DNA of 41,800 nt from Flavobacteriaceae bacterium (GTDB lineage: Bacteria > Bacteroidota > Bacteroidia > Flavobacteriales > Flavobacteriaceae): positions 1 through 41,800 of the forward strand of contig JAQWJV010000003.1 in the NCBI GenBank assembly GCA_029248185.1, written 5' to 3'. Numbering within the stretch: position 1 is the first letter of the stretch; the number at the start of each line of letters is the position of its first letter. The position numbers were made by a program, and so were the translations under genes. Positions 19,549 to 26,235 of this stretch are shown here, one piece after another. The notes beneath the pieces were generated by a model. That model ran no database searches. It saw only the letters and a program-made list of their open reading frames with translations, and was not told the DNA's origin.

Positions 19549-20979
19549 TTATTCAATTGTTAAAAAATCATCGTCAGGAAAGCCAATCAAAAACAATTGC
19601 TTTTTTGCCCGAGTTATAGCGGTGTATAACCATCTTAAAAAATCTCTGTCAGGTCCATCGGGAAGATAGGGTTTTTCAATAAACACATTTTCCCATTGGC
19701 CGCCTTGAGATTTATGACATGTTACAGCATAAGAATACTTGACTTGCAAAGCATTGAAAAAAGGATTGTTTTTGACTTTCAAAAACTTTTTATACTTAGA
19801 CTTCTCAGCGGCATAATCAAGTAGAACCTCTTGATACAATCGATTACCATCCTCGTAAGAAAGCGAAGGCGTTTCAGACTTTAAGGTATCCAAAAGCAAT
19901 ACGGTATCAAAAGAATCTTCGTCAGGATAATCTACCAAACTAATCGTTACTTCGGCAAACGAAAATCCATAGAGCTCTTTTTTAGACTGAATCGAATCTA
20001 CACGAACCACATCTCCATTGGCAATAAAACCGGGTTTGGATTCAGGATCCAACCAGAAGTAATTGTTTTTTACCACCATTAATTGATCCCCTACAGCGAG
20101 TTCATCCTCAAGACCCAATATTCGCTTTCGAATGTTCTCGTTATAAATATTGGCACGCTTATTAGAACGAACAATAAAAATAGTTTGATCTGTTCCAGCA
20201 TCTTGAAACGCATTCTCAATGGCCTCAAAAAGATCCATCCCATTATTGGTGTAAAGAATATCAGAAAATCCTTGAACATCAAATTTAAATTGATCATACA
20301 CTTCATTATTCAACTGAGAACGAAGTAGAGTTGCATTGTTTAATACCCCAGATCCTTTTGCTTGACGAACCACAGCATCTAATTTGACACTGTATATCTT
20401 GTCAAAATGAAATTGTGTTAGCTCTTCTTCATCCAAAGCAGGGCTAATATTCAAATGAACGGGGGGTAATTGTGCGGGATCTCCCACAAAAATCAACTTA
20501 CATCGATCTCCACTACTTACATATTGAACAACGTCATGAAGCAAAGAACCATTTTCAAAAAGTTTAGCATTTTGTCGATCATCCCCAATCATAGAAGCTT
20601 CATCGATAATAAAAATCGTTTTACGATACTTATTTGCTTTTAGCTGAAACTGCATCTTCCCGCCCGATTCAGGCTTGGGATAGTAGATTTGCTTGTGAAT
20701 GGTCTTTGCAGAAAATGTTGAATACGTTGACATCACTTTGGCTGCTCGTCCCGTGGGAGCCATTAAAATTGCCTTATAATCTGCAAATTTTAGTTGTTTG
20801 ACTAAAGAGCCGATTAAGGTTGTTTTTCCTGTTCCAGCATACCCTTTCAATAAAAAAGCCGCATTCTTCTCTTTTGAAAAAATGAAATCAGTAATCTCAG
20901 GAAACCATTCTCTTTGTGATGCTGTCGGGGGGAAAGGAAAACTAGTCTCTAGTTTATGATTAAATTTTTCTGGAGTCAT
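19549..20979 (-). CDS. RecD-like superfamily 1 DNA helicase
   Basis: An SF1B-type helicase. Walker A is GYAGTGKTT (residues 46-54), Walker B/DEAS is IIDEASMIGD (about 124-133), motif III-like VGDPAQLPPV follows, and the C-terminal UvrD-C2-like block is YAVTCHKSQGGQWENVF with YTAITRAKK. It lacks RecD's N-terminal RecBC-binding region and is shorter than RecD2. A stand-alone repair or replication-restart helicase is likely, with details unknown. I prefer ATG 20979 (MTPEKF) over the TTG four codons upstream. It is co-oriented with the acyltransferase. Confidence 0.88.
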   Translation of the reverse strand: MTPEKFNHKLETSFPFPPTASQREWFPEITDFIFSKEKNAAFLLKGYAGTGKTTLIGSLVKQLKFADYKAILMAPTGRAAKVMSTYSTFSAKTIHKQIYYPKPESGGKMQFQLKANKYRKTIFIIDEASMIGDDRQNAKLFENGSLLHDVVQYVSSGDRCKLIFVGDPAQLPPVHLNISPALDEEELTQFHFDKIYSVKLDAVVRQAKGSGVLNNATLLRSQLNNEVYDQFKFDVQGFSDILYTNNGMDLFEAIENAFQDAGTDQTIFIVRSNKRANIYNENIRKRILGLEDELAVGDQLMVVKNNYFWLDPESKPGFIANGDVVRVDSIQSKKELYGFSFAEVTISLVDYPDEDSFDTVLLLDTLKSETPSLSYEDGNRLYQEVLLDYAAEKSKYKKFLKVKNNPFFNALQVKYSYAVTCHKSQGGQWENVFIEKPYLPDGPDRDFLRWLYTAITRAKKQLFLIGFPDDDFLTIE

Positions 20980-21071
20980 GAAGTATTTCAAAGTCTAAAT
21001 ATAAATCATTTTAAATACTTTTCTGATTCAAAAAAAATTGTAGATTTGTTTTTATCAATTTATACACAATA

Positions 21072-21722
21072 ATGAAAATAGGCATTCAAATCGTACTCTG
21101 GATAGCATCTATCTTTTTTGCTTACAAGATTTATGATTCTATCAACGGACCCATCAAATTTAACCAAACAAAAAACGAACGTTACTCAAAAGTAATTAAC
21201 CGTTTAAAAGACATTAGAACCGCTCAAATTGCTCACAGAGATGTTAGAGGAACTTTTTCCGATAACTTTGACAGTTTAGTGAAATTTATCGACGAGGGAC
21301 ACTTTACATTGATTGAAAAACGCGATTCGTCTTACTTGGAATACGATCGTACCTACCGAATCGATATGCTTCGTGAAGTAATTGTAATCGATACCTTGGG
21401 TACAGTAGAAGTAAAAGATTCTCTTTTTGGAACTTCGACACGCTATCAAAATATGGCTTACGTTCCCATTGAAGGAGTTGACGATCAAAAATTTGAAATT
21501 GCGGCAAAAGTAATTGACAAGAACGGATACAAAGTACCTGTTTTTGAAGTCAAAGTGAAAAAAGAAGTAATCCTTTTTGATCAAAACAAAGATTTAGTAA
21601 AACAAGAAAATGAAACAGTTTCAGTTGATGGGGTAAATGGCCCTGAAATTGTATTAGGATCGCTTTCTAACGTGAGTACTAACGGTAACTGGCCAACGAT
21701 CTTTGATGCCAAACAGGAATAA
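21072..21722 (+). CDS. Membrane-anchored hypothetical protein
   Basis: Not assigned to a named family. Residues 1-22 form a single N-terminal membrane anchor (IGIQIVLWIASIFFAYKIYDS), followed by a charged helix (NERYSKVINRLKDIRTAQIAH) and a mixed beta-rich region. A helix behind an N-terminal anchor with a recurrent D/K pattern resembles pilin-like or minor-pseudopilin folds only loosely. The 3' end overlaps the DUF3822 gene by about 17 bases. The trio with DUF3822 and rsmD appears conserved in flavobacteria from memory, suggesting a shared but unknown role. Confidence 0.8.
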   Translation: MKIGIQIVLWIASIFFAYKIYDSINGPIKFNQTKNERYSKVINRLKDIRTAQIAHRDVRGTFSDNFDSLVKFIDEGHFTLIEKRDSSYLEYDRTYRIDMLREVIVIDTLGTVEVKDSLFGTSTRYQNMAYVPIEGVDDQKFEIAAKVIDKNGYKVPVFEVKVKKEVILFDQNKDLVKQENETVSVDGVNGPEIVLGSLSNVSTNGNWPTIFDAKQE

Positions 21723-22482
21723 AATAATACAACATAATGAATTATCCATTCACTCCTTTGTGAATGGATTTTCTTTTTGTACCCAATCCAAAGTAGATTT
21801 TTTACCTCTAAACAAAGATCCAAAAGAATTCAACAAAGTTTTTGAGGAGTTCATCGACTATTACCCAAAAAAAACGTTTACTGCAATTAGTCTCATTCAT
21901 TTTGAACACCCTTCCACTTTTGTTCCTAAACCCCTTTTTAGTGAAGACCGTCTGGAGCAATACCTGAGTCATTATAAAACCAATAAGGGAGATTCGTCTT
22001 TTCAATATGACGTTTTAGATGAAGAAGATCAAGTAAACGTCTATTCCTACCCCAAAGAAATACAAAGCCTATTGGAAACCACTGAAACTAGTTTTCAAGA
22101 AATACATTATAATACTATCCTTTCAAGAACCCTCTTGAATCTAGCTAGGGAATCCGCAGACAAAACCCAATTATATATTCACCTTCAGAAAGACAGTATG
22201 GATCTGTTCTTAACGAAAGAGGATTCGCTTATTTTTCACAATAGATTTAGCACTCAAAGTGAAGATGAATTTCTGTATTATGTCTTTTTTGTTGTAGAGC
22301 AATTTGAATTAGAAAATAAGGCTTTTGAAATTGTTTTTTTAGGAAAAATGGATCCATTTGATTCTTTCTACGCAGCAATAAAGCTCTATCACAACAACAT
22401 TCGTTTTCATCAAGAGGTCATCATTAGCAAACAGGCTGTAGAAAACCACAACGCTCCTTTTTTAGCACAATATTTCAGTTAA
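21706..22482 (+). CDS. DUF3822 family protein
   Basis: A 258-residue protein that I recognise as DUF3822, a Bacteroidota family with a predicted split actin-like/ribonuclease H-like fold (IHSFVNGFSFCTQSK near the start; LYIHLQKDSMDLFL and IVFLGKM later). No catalytic motif can be read. ATG 21706 lies inside the end of the previous gene; a TTG one codon earlier also exists. The stop overlaps the rsmD start in TAATG. The position before rsmD suggests a link to RNA modification or cell-envelope biology, but nothing in the sequence proves it. Confidence 0.8.
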   Translation: MPNRNKIIQHNELSIHSFVNGFSFCTQSKVDFLPLNKDPKEFNKVFEEFIDYYPKKTFTAISLIHFEHPSTFVPKPLFSEDRLEQYLSHYKTNKGDSSFQYDVLDEEDQVNVYSYPKEIQSLLETTETSFQEIHYNTILSRTLLNLARESADKTQLYIHLQKDSMDLFLTKEDSLIFHNRFSTQSEDEFLYYVFFVVEQFELENKAFEIVFLGKMDPFDSFYAAIKLYHNNIRFHQEVIISKQAVENHNAPFLAQYFS

Positions 22483-23009
22483 TGCGAATTATTTCAGGCA
22501 CGCACAAAGGACGCAGGATTTCAGCTCCAAAAAACTTACCCGTTCGCCCCACAACAGATCGATCTAAGGAAGGTCTGTTCAACATCCTCCAACATCGTAT
22601 GGATTTTGACTCCTTGACCGTTTTGGATCTTTTTTCAGGAACGGGAAACATTAGTTATGAATTTGCCTCTCGCGGAGCTTCAAAAATTATTGCAGTCGAT
22701 CAAAACCGTCATTGTGTCCATTTTATTCAAAAGACAGCAACTACTCTTGAATTAGATATTAGCGTTTTACAAAGTGAAACGATTACTTTTCTAGACAAAG
22801 ACACAGCCTCGTACACCCTTATTTTTGCTGATCCACCCTATGACTGGGAAGCTGAAGCCTATTTACAGCTCCTAGAACGTGCCAAAAAGCGCTTGGATGC
22901 TTCTGGAATCATCATCTTTGAGCATAGTAATTTTATCGATCTCTCCATGGGAGAAGGATTTGATTTTTCAAGAAACTACGGAGGAAGTGTATTTTCCTTT
23001 TTTGAATAA
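22482..23009 (+). CDS. rsmD: 16S rRNA (guanine-N2)-methyltransferase RsmD
   Basis: A class I SAM-dependent methyltransferase that modifies G966 of 16S rRNA in E. coli. The N-terminal MRIISGTHKGRRI and RPTTDRSKEGLFNIL are typical, the SAM loop is LDLFSGTGNISYEFASRGA, and the catalytic DPPY motif is FADPPYD. Length 175 is normal. The start overlaps the DUF3822 stop by one base. The 3' end converges on rnpB: the A run complementary to the rnpB terminal T tract begins within the rsmD stop codon. Confidence 0.95.
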   Translation: MRIISGTHKGRRISAPKNLPVRPTTDRSKEGLFNILQHRMDFDSLTVLDLFSGTGNISYEFASRGASKIIAVDQNRHCVHFIQKTATTLELDISVLQSETITFLDKDTASYTLIFADPPYDWEAEAYLQLLERAKKRLDASGIIIFEHSNFIDLSMGEGFDFSRNYGGSVFSFFE

Positions 23010-23014
23010 AAAAA

Positions 23015-23303
23015 GCAGGCCGATAAGCCGGATTCTGTCGAGTCTTATCATTTATCTGGATGTAAAATTACTCTTACATTCTAGCCGCCTACCCTTCTAC
23101 ATTGAACGATCTACTCTTAATTGTAGATATACTTGGCGTTGCACCGCATAGAGTTTACCTGATTTCACTACAGCCGAACTGTACTTGCTTTCTGTTGCAC
23201 TGGTCCGCTTCTTTCAAAGGGCGGGCGTTACCCGCTATGCTGCTCTGTGGTGTCCGGACTTTCCTCTCTTTTCTTACGAAAAGAGCGATAAGATGGCCTG
23301 CGG
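23015..23303 (-). ncRNA. rnpB: RNase P RNA (bacterial type A)
   Basis: The catalytic RNA of RNase P, which trims tRNA 5' leaders. On the minus strand the conserved block GAGGAAAGTCCGGACACC lies at 23266-23249. A perfect P3-like hairpin spans 23285-23266, GGGTAACGCCCGCC follows, and the 3' block has ACAGAATCCGGCTTAT (about 23038-23023). P1 is formed by GCAGGCC (23301-23295) with GGCCTGC (23021-23015). A T run follows the 3' end. About 289 bases makes it compact compared with E. coli (377). A -7 box directly upstream fits the predicted 5' end. Confidence 0.95.
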
Positions 23304-23305
23304 GT

Positions 23306-23313
23306 CAAAGTTA
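23306..23313 (-). promoter_or_regulatory. -7 box for rnpB
   Basis: On the minus strand TAACTTTG fits TAnnTTTG. Its last base is about five bases before the 5' strand of P1, just where transcription of a mature-ended RNase P RNA should begin. No obvious -33 TTTG is seen. Confidence 0.55.
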
Positions 23314-23377
23314 GCCATTTGTTAATAATTAACGGGGAATATCATCACACATAAATAGAAAAACCTCTCTTGATTTA

Positions 23378-23385
23378 TATCTTTG
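23378..23385 (+). promoter_or_regulatory. -7 box almost abutting the dnaX start
   Basis: TATCTTTG is a perfect TAnnTTTG match. Only six bases separate it from the dnaX ATG at 23392, so the transcript would be leaderless or nearly so if this box is used. No good -33 element is visible. Confidence 0.45.
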
Positions 23386-23391
23386 TAAGAC

Positions 23392-24468
23392 ATGGAAGCG
23401 TTTGTTGTATCGGCTTTAAAATACAGACCCAGTACTTTTGAGGAAGTAGTGGGTCAAGAAAGTATTACCAAAACCTTACAAAATAGCCTGGTAACCAACC
23501 AATTAGCGCAAGCGCTGCTTTTTTGTGGCCCCAGAGGTGTGGGGAAAACCTCCTGTGCTCGAATCTTAGCAAAACAAATCAATAGTACCACCACCGCTGA
23601 AGATGGAGATTATTCCTTCAATATTTTTGAACTGGATGCTGCTTCCAATAATTCTGTGGAAGATATCAGAAAGATCAATGAGCAGGTTCGGATTCCACCG
23701 CAAGTAGGAACCCATAAAATTTACATCATTGATGAGGCACACATGCTCTCTACAGCCGCTTTTAATGCCTTCCTGAAAACATTGGAAGAACCGCCCAAGC
23801 ATGTCATTTTTATTTTAGCCACTACCGAAAAAAACAAAATCATTCCCACGGTGCTCTCCCGTTGTCAAGTCTATGATTTTAAACGTATTTCTATACTGGA
23901 CATTCAAAAATATTTGGCCAAAATTGCCGCAGACCGAGGCTTGGCTTTTGAAGAAAATGCCTTGTACCTTATAGCACAAAAAGCAGAAGGTGCTCTACGA
24001 GATGCCCTTTCCATTTTTGATCGTATGGTGAGTTTTACCCAAGGAAATTTGACCGCAACCGCTGTGGCTGACAATTTGAATGTACTCGATCATCAAACCT
24101 ATGCAGATCTTGGAACTCTTATTTTTAAAAATGACATCCCTGGAATTTTAACAGCCTATGATGGCTTGCTACAGAGAGGAATTGACAGCTTGCAGTTTGT
24201 GAGTGGACTGGGAGATCATTTTCGTAATTTAATGTTGGCTAAAGACCCTAAAACCTTAAGTTTAATGGAGGTTGGAAGCAGTATTAAAGAAGCTTATACT
24301 TCAGCAACCTCTTCCCTAGCCCCTGACTATCTCCTCGATGCTATTTCCTTAGTCAACAACTGTGAAATAGGCTATAAAAACTGTAAAAACAGACGGGTAC
24401 ATGTAGAGCTATGTCTCATGCAACTTGCTTCGCTCCATTTCAATGGAGAAAAAAAAAAGGCTACATAA
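23392..24468 (+). CDS. dnaX: DNA polymerase III gamma/tau subunit, zero-frame (gamma-like) product
   Basis: DnaX is the ATPase of the clamp loader. Walker A GPRGVGKT is at 46-53, Walker B/DEAH IIDEAH at 112-117, sensor 1 ATTEK near 143, and the SRC arginine finger at 156-158. Domain III (collar) ends around 350. The zinc-binding cysteine cluster between Walker A and Walker B in E. coli is absent. The frame ends with GEKKKAT and TAA at 24466-24468, immediately after a run of ten A (24449-24458). The 358-residue product has domains I-III only, like E. coli gamma. The rest of a normal dnaX lies in the -1 frame downstream. Confidence 0.93.
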   Translation: MEAFVVSALKYRPSTFEEVVGQESITKTLQNSLVTNQLAQALLFCGPRGVGKTSCARILAKQINSTTTAEDGDYSFNIFELDAASNNSVEDIRKINEQVRIPPQVGTHKIYIIDEAHMLSTAAFNAFLKTLEEPPKHVIFILATTEKNKIIPTVLSRCQVYDFKRISILDIQKYLAKIAADRGLAFEENALYLIAQKAEGALRDALSIFDRMVSFTQGNLTATAVADNLNVLDHQTYADLGTLIFKNDIPGILTAYDGLLQRGIDSLQFVSGLGDHFRNLMLAKDPKTLSLMEVGSSIKEAYTSATSSLAPDYLLDAISLVNNCEIGYKNCKNRRVHVELCLMQLASLHFNGEKKKAT

Positions 24469-24477
24469 TCCCAGCCT
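24433..24477 (+). promoter_or_regulatory. Candidate dnaX recoding signal: hairpin, A10 run and A AAA AAG heptamer
   Basis: Zero-frame codons across the site read GAA AAA AAA AAG GCT ACA TAA. The heptamer A AAA AAG (24453-24459) is in the correct phase for a -1 slip, the same heptamer used by E. coli dnaX. CTCCATT and AATGGAG (24433-24439, 24442-24448) form a perfect inverted repeat ending exactly where the A run starts; it also supplies a GGAG. A 5-bp downstream stem (AGGCT 24458-24462, AGCCT 24473-24477) is weak. Function is inferred. Confidence 0.6.
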
Positions 24478-25151
24478 CGGAGTATAAAAACAAACCGCTT
24501 TCAAAACAAGTAATACCAATTCCCAAACCGCCAATTAAAAAAGAGGAAACTGCTATCGCTCCAGAAATTCACCCCCCAGCCCTTTTGGAAACCCCGCAGA
24601 GAGAAACAAGTACAGGCCTGCCCGCACAAACTGAAGAGAAAGCCAAAGTTGAAGAACCCGAACAAGAGTATATCCCAACGAAACCCGCTGCGACTCAAGT
24701 TTCAGGCTTTTCACTCTCAAGTATTGCCTTAAAAAAAGCTGCCAAAGAGAAAAGTCAACCCAAAGTAATAGAAACCGACTTACCGGAAGACCCTTTTGAA
24801 CTCAGCCAAGTAGAAGTGCTTTGGAACCAATACATAGAGGCCTTGAAAAAGGAAGGGAAAAGCAATATTGCTTCAATTTTGAGTATGAATACGGTAGGGT
24901 TGAACTCAGGATTTGAACTCAGTTTTACTGTTGCCAATAAAATGAATCGTGAAGAAATGTCACGAGAAATGGAGCATCTGCTCCCCTTTTTACGCAATGC
25001 CTTAAACAACCAAAGTCTCTCCATCGCCCTTGAAATCAGTGAAACTACAAAAGAAGATTCTGTATATTCTCCCAATGAAAAATACCAGCACTTACTCAAA
25101 ATAAATCCCAGCTTAGAAGACCTCAGAACGACATTCGATTTGGATTTTTAG
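24459..25151 (+). CDS. dnaX: dnaX C-terminal (tau-specific) portion in the -1 frame
   Basis: After a -1 shift at the A run the reading continues GGC TAC ATA ATC, giving GEKKK-GYIIPAS. This resembles the continuous sequence I recall at the same place in other flavobacterial DnaX proteins. The 230 codons encode a proline/glutamate/lysine-rich linker and a folded C-terminal region (DPFELSQVEVLWNQYIEALKKEG, HLLPFLRNALNN), ending DLDF. The full recoded protein would be about 586 residues, a normal length. No internal stop or further shift is seen. An ATG at 24411 exists in this frame, but the codons before the A run are domain III read out of frame, so a separate gene is unlikely. Confidence 0.8.
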   Translation, partial: GYIIPASEYKNKPLSKQVIPIPKPPIKKEETAIAPEIHPPALLETPQRETSTGLPAQTEEKAKVEEPEQEYIPTKPAATQVSGFSLSSIALKKAAKEKSQPKVIETDLPEDPFELSQVEVLWNQYIEALKKEGKSNIASILSMNTVGLNSGFELSFTVANKMNREEMSREMEHLLPFLRNALNNQSLSIALEISETTKEDSVYSPNEKYQHLLKINPSLEDLRTTFDLDF

Positions 25152-25351
25152 AGGCATCCTAATTTTCTTTTTTCTTAATCTTTTAAATTTTTATTGACAA
25201 TAAACCCAAATGGAAATCTAGTCTTTGGAAAACCTTAGCCTTTTTTCAATCCGTTATCGATTTTATTATACCCTGATACTAGCTACAGAAAGAATATAAA
25301 CGTCATATAGGCATTTATACAATTGTTCACTCCCCAAGGAATCACAACATC
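25152..25351. other. AT-rich gap between convergent dnaX and ppx
   Basis: These 200 bases separate two convergent genes. The only symmetry I find is the 15-base inverted repeat TTTATTG-A-CAATAAA at 25190-25204, a poor terminator. There is no credible open frame or RNA gene. Confidence 0.5.
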
Positions 25352-26233
25352 CTATTTATTCTTACACAGCTCCCGTATCATCCCATCGGAGAGTCCTACT
25401 TTGGGAACATATATAACCTTTGCACCACTCCAGTTTAGGGTTTTTAAGAATAATGTAGCAGCGGGAATAATCACGTCGGAGCGGTCAGGGTTTAGTCCCA
25501 ATTTATAAATCCGTTCCTCATAGGTCAATGCACTCAATTTATTGTACAAGGAACTAAGGGTAAGGAAACTCATTGGGCGACCTTCTTTGATCCCCGCCAT
25601 TTTATGCAATTTATTGATATTCCCTCCCGTACCCAACAGATATATTTTTTCGTGCGATGCACTGTGAAGTTTGACCCAAGCTTCAGCAGCTTTCCAGGTT
25701 TCATCACTTACCTTATTGTTCAATAAGCGTACGGTTCCAATCTTAAAGGATTTTGAATGAATTCGTTTTCCTTTCATTAAAATACTGAATTCGGTACTCC
25801 CCCCACCTACATCGACATAAAGAAAAGTTTTTTCTTTATTGATTGTATCAAAAATAGGGGTATTGGAAATGATTTTTGCTTCTTTTTTCCCATCAATAAT
25901 TTCAATCTTGATCCCAGATTTCACAAGAACTTTCTCCACTACTTTTGCTCCATTTTTGGCATCTCTAAGGGCAGAGGTTGCAAAAGCAAGATAATCTTTA
26001 ACTCCATGAACTTTCATCAACAATTTGAAAGCCTTCATGGATTTAACAATGCGCTTGATATTTCCTTCCGAGATCTTTCCCTCGCTAAAGGCGTCTTGCC
26101 CCAATCGGATGGGAACCCGTACCAAGGCATTCTTTCGGAAAACAGTTTTCTTCTTGTATTCCACTACATTAGAAACCAACATCCTGATGGCATTAGAACC
26201 TATGTCAATGGCAGCGTATTTTCTGATTTTCAT
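25352..26233 (-). CDS. ppx: Exopolyphosphatase (Ppx/GppA family, short form)
   Basis: An ASKHA-fold phosphatase with AAIDIGSNAIRMLV at the N-terminus and the second phosphate loop LYVDVGGGSTEFSI. Members hydrolyse polyphosphate from the ends or the gamma-phosphate of pppGpp. At 293 residues it has only the two actin-like domains and lacks the C-terminal HD-like domains of E. coli Ppx (513). It starts two bases after the ppk stop, which favours polyphosphate turnover as its role. It is the last gene of an eight-gene minus-strand series. Confidence 0.92.
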   Translation of the reverse strand: MKIRKYAAIDIGSNAIRMLVSNVVEYKKKTVFRKNALVRVPIRLGQDAFSEGKISEGNIKRIVKSMKAFKLLMKVHGVKDYLAFATSALRDAKNGAKVVEKVLVKSGIKIEIIDGKKEAKIISNTPIFDTINKEKTFLYVDVGGGSTEFSILMKGKRIHSKSFKIGTVRLLNNKVSDETWKAAEAWVKLHSASHEKIYLLGTGGNINKLHKMAGIKEGRPMSFLTLSSLYNKLSALTYEERIYKLGLNPDRSDVIIPAATLFLKTLNWSGAKVIYVPKVGLSDGMIRELCKNK

Positions 26234-26235
26234 GA

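Noticed and set aside
24411-24458. ATG at 24411 as the start of an independent gene for the dnaX 3' frame
   Set aside because: The residues before the A run (MSHATCFAPFQW) are domain III codons read in the wrong frame; the meaningful sequence begins only after the A run and continues DnaX.
25190-25204. Inverted repeat as a dnaX terminator
   Set aside because: The stem is seven A/T-rich pairs around one base with no following T run; too weak to call.
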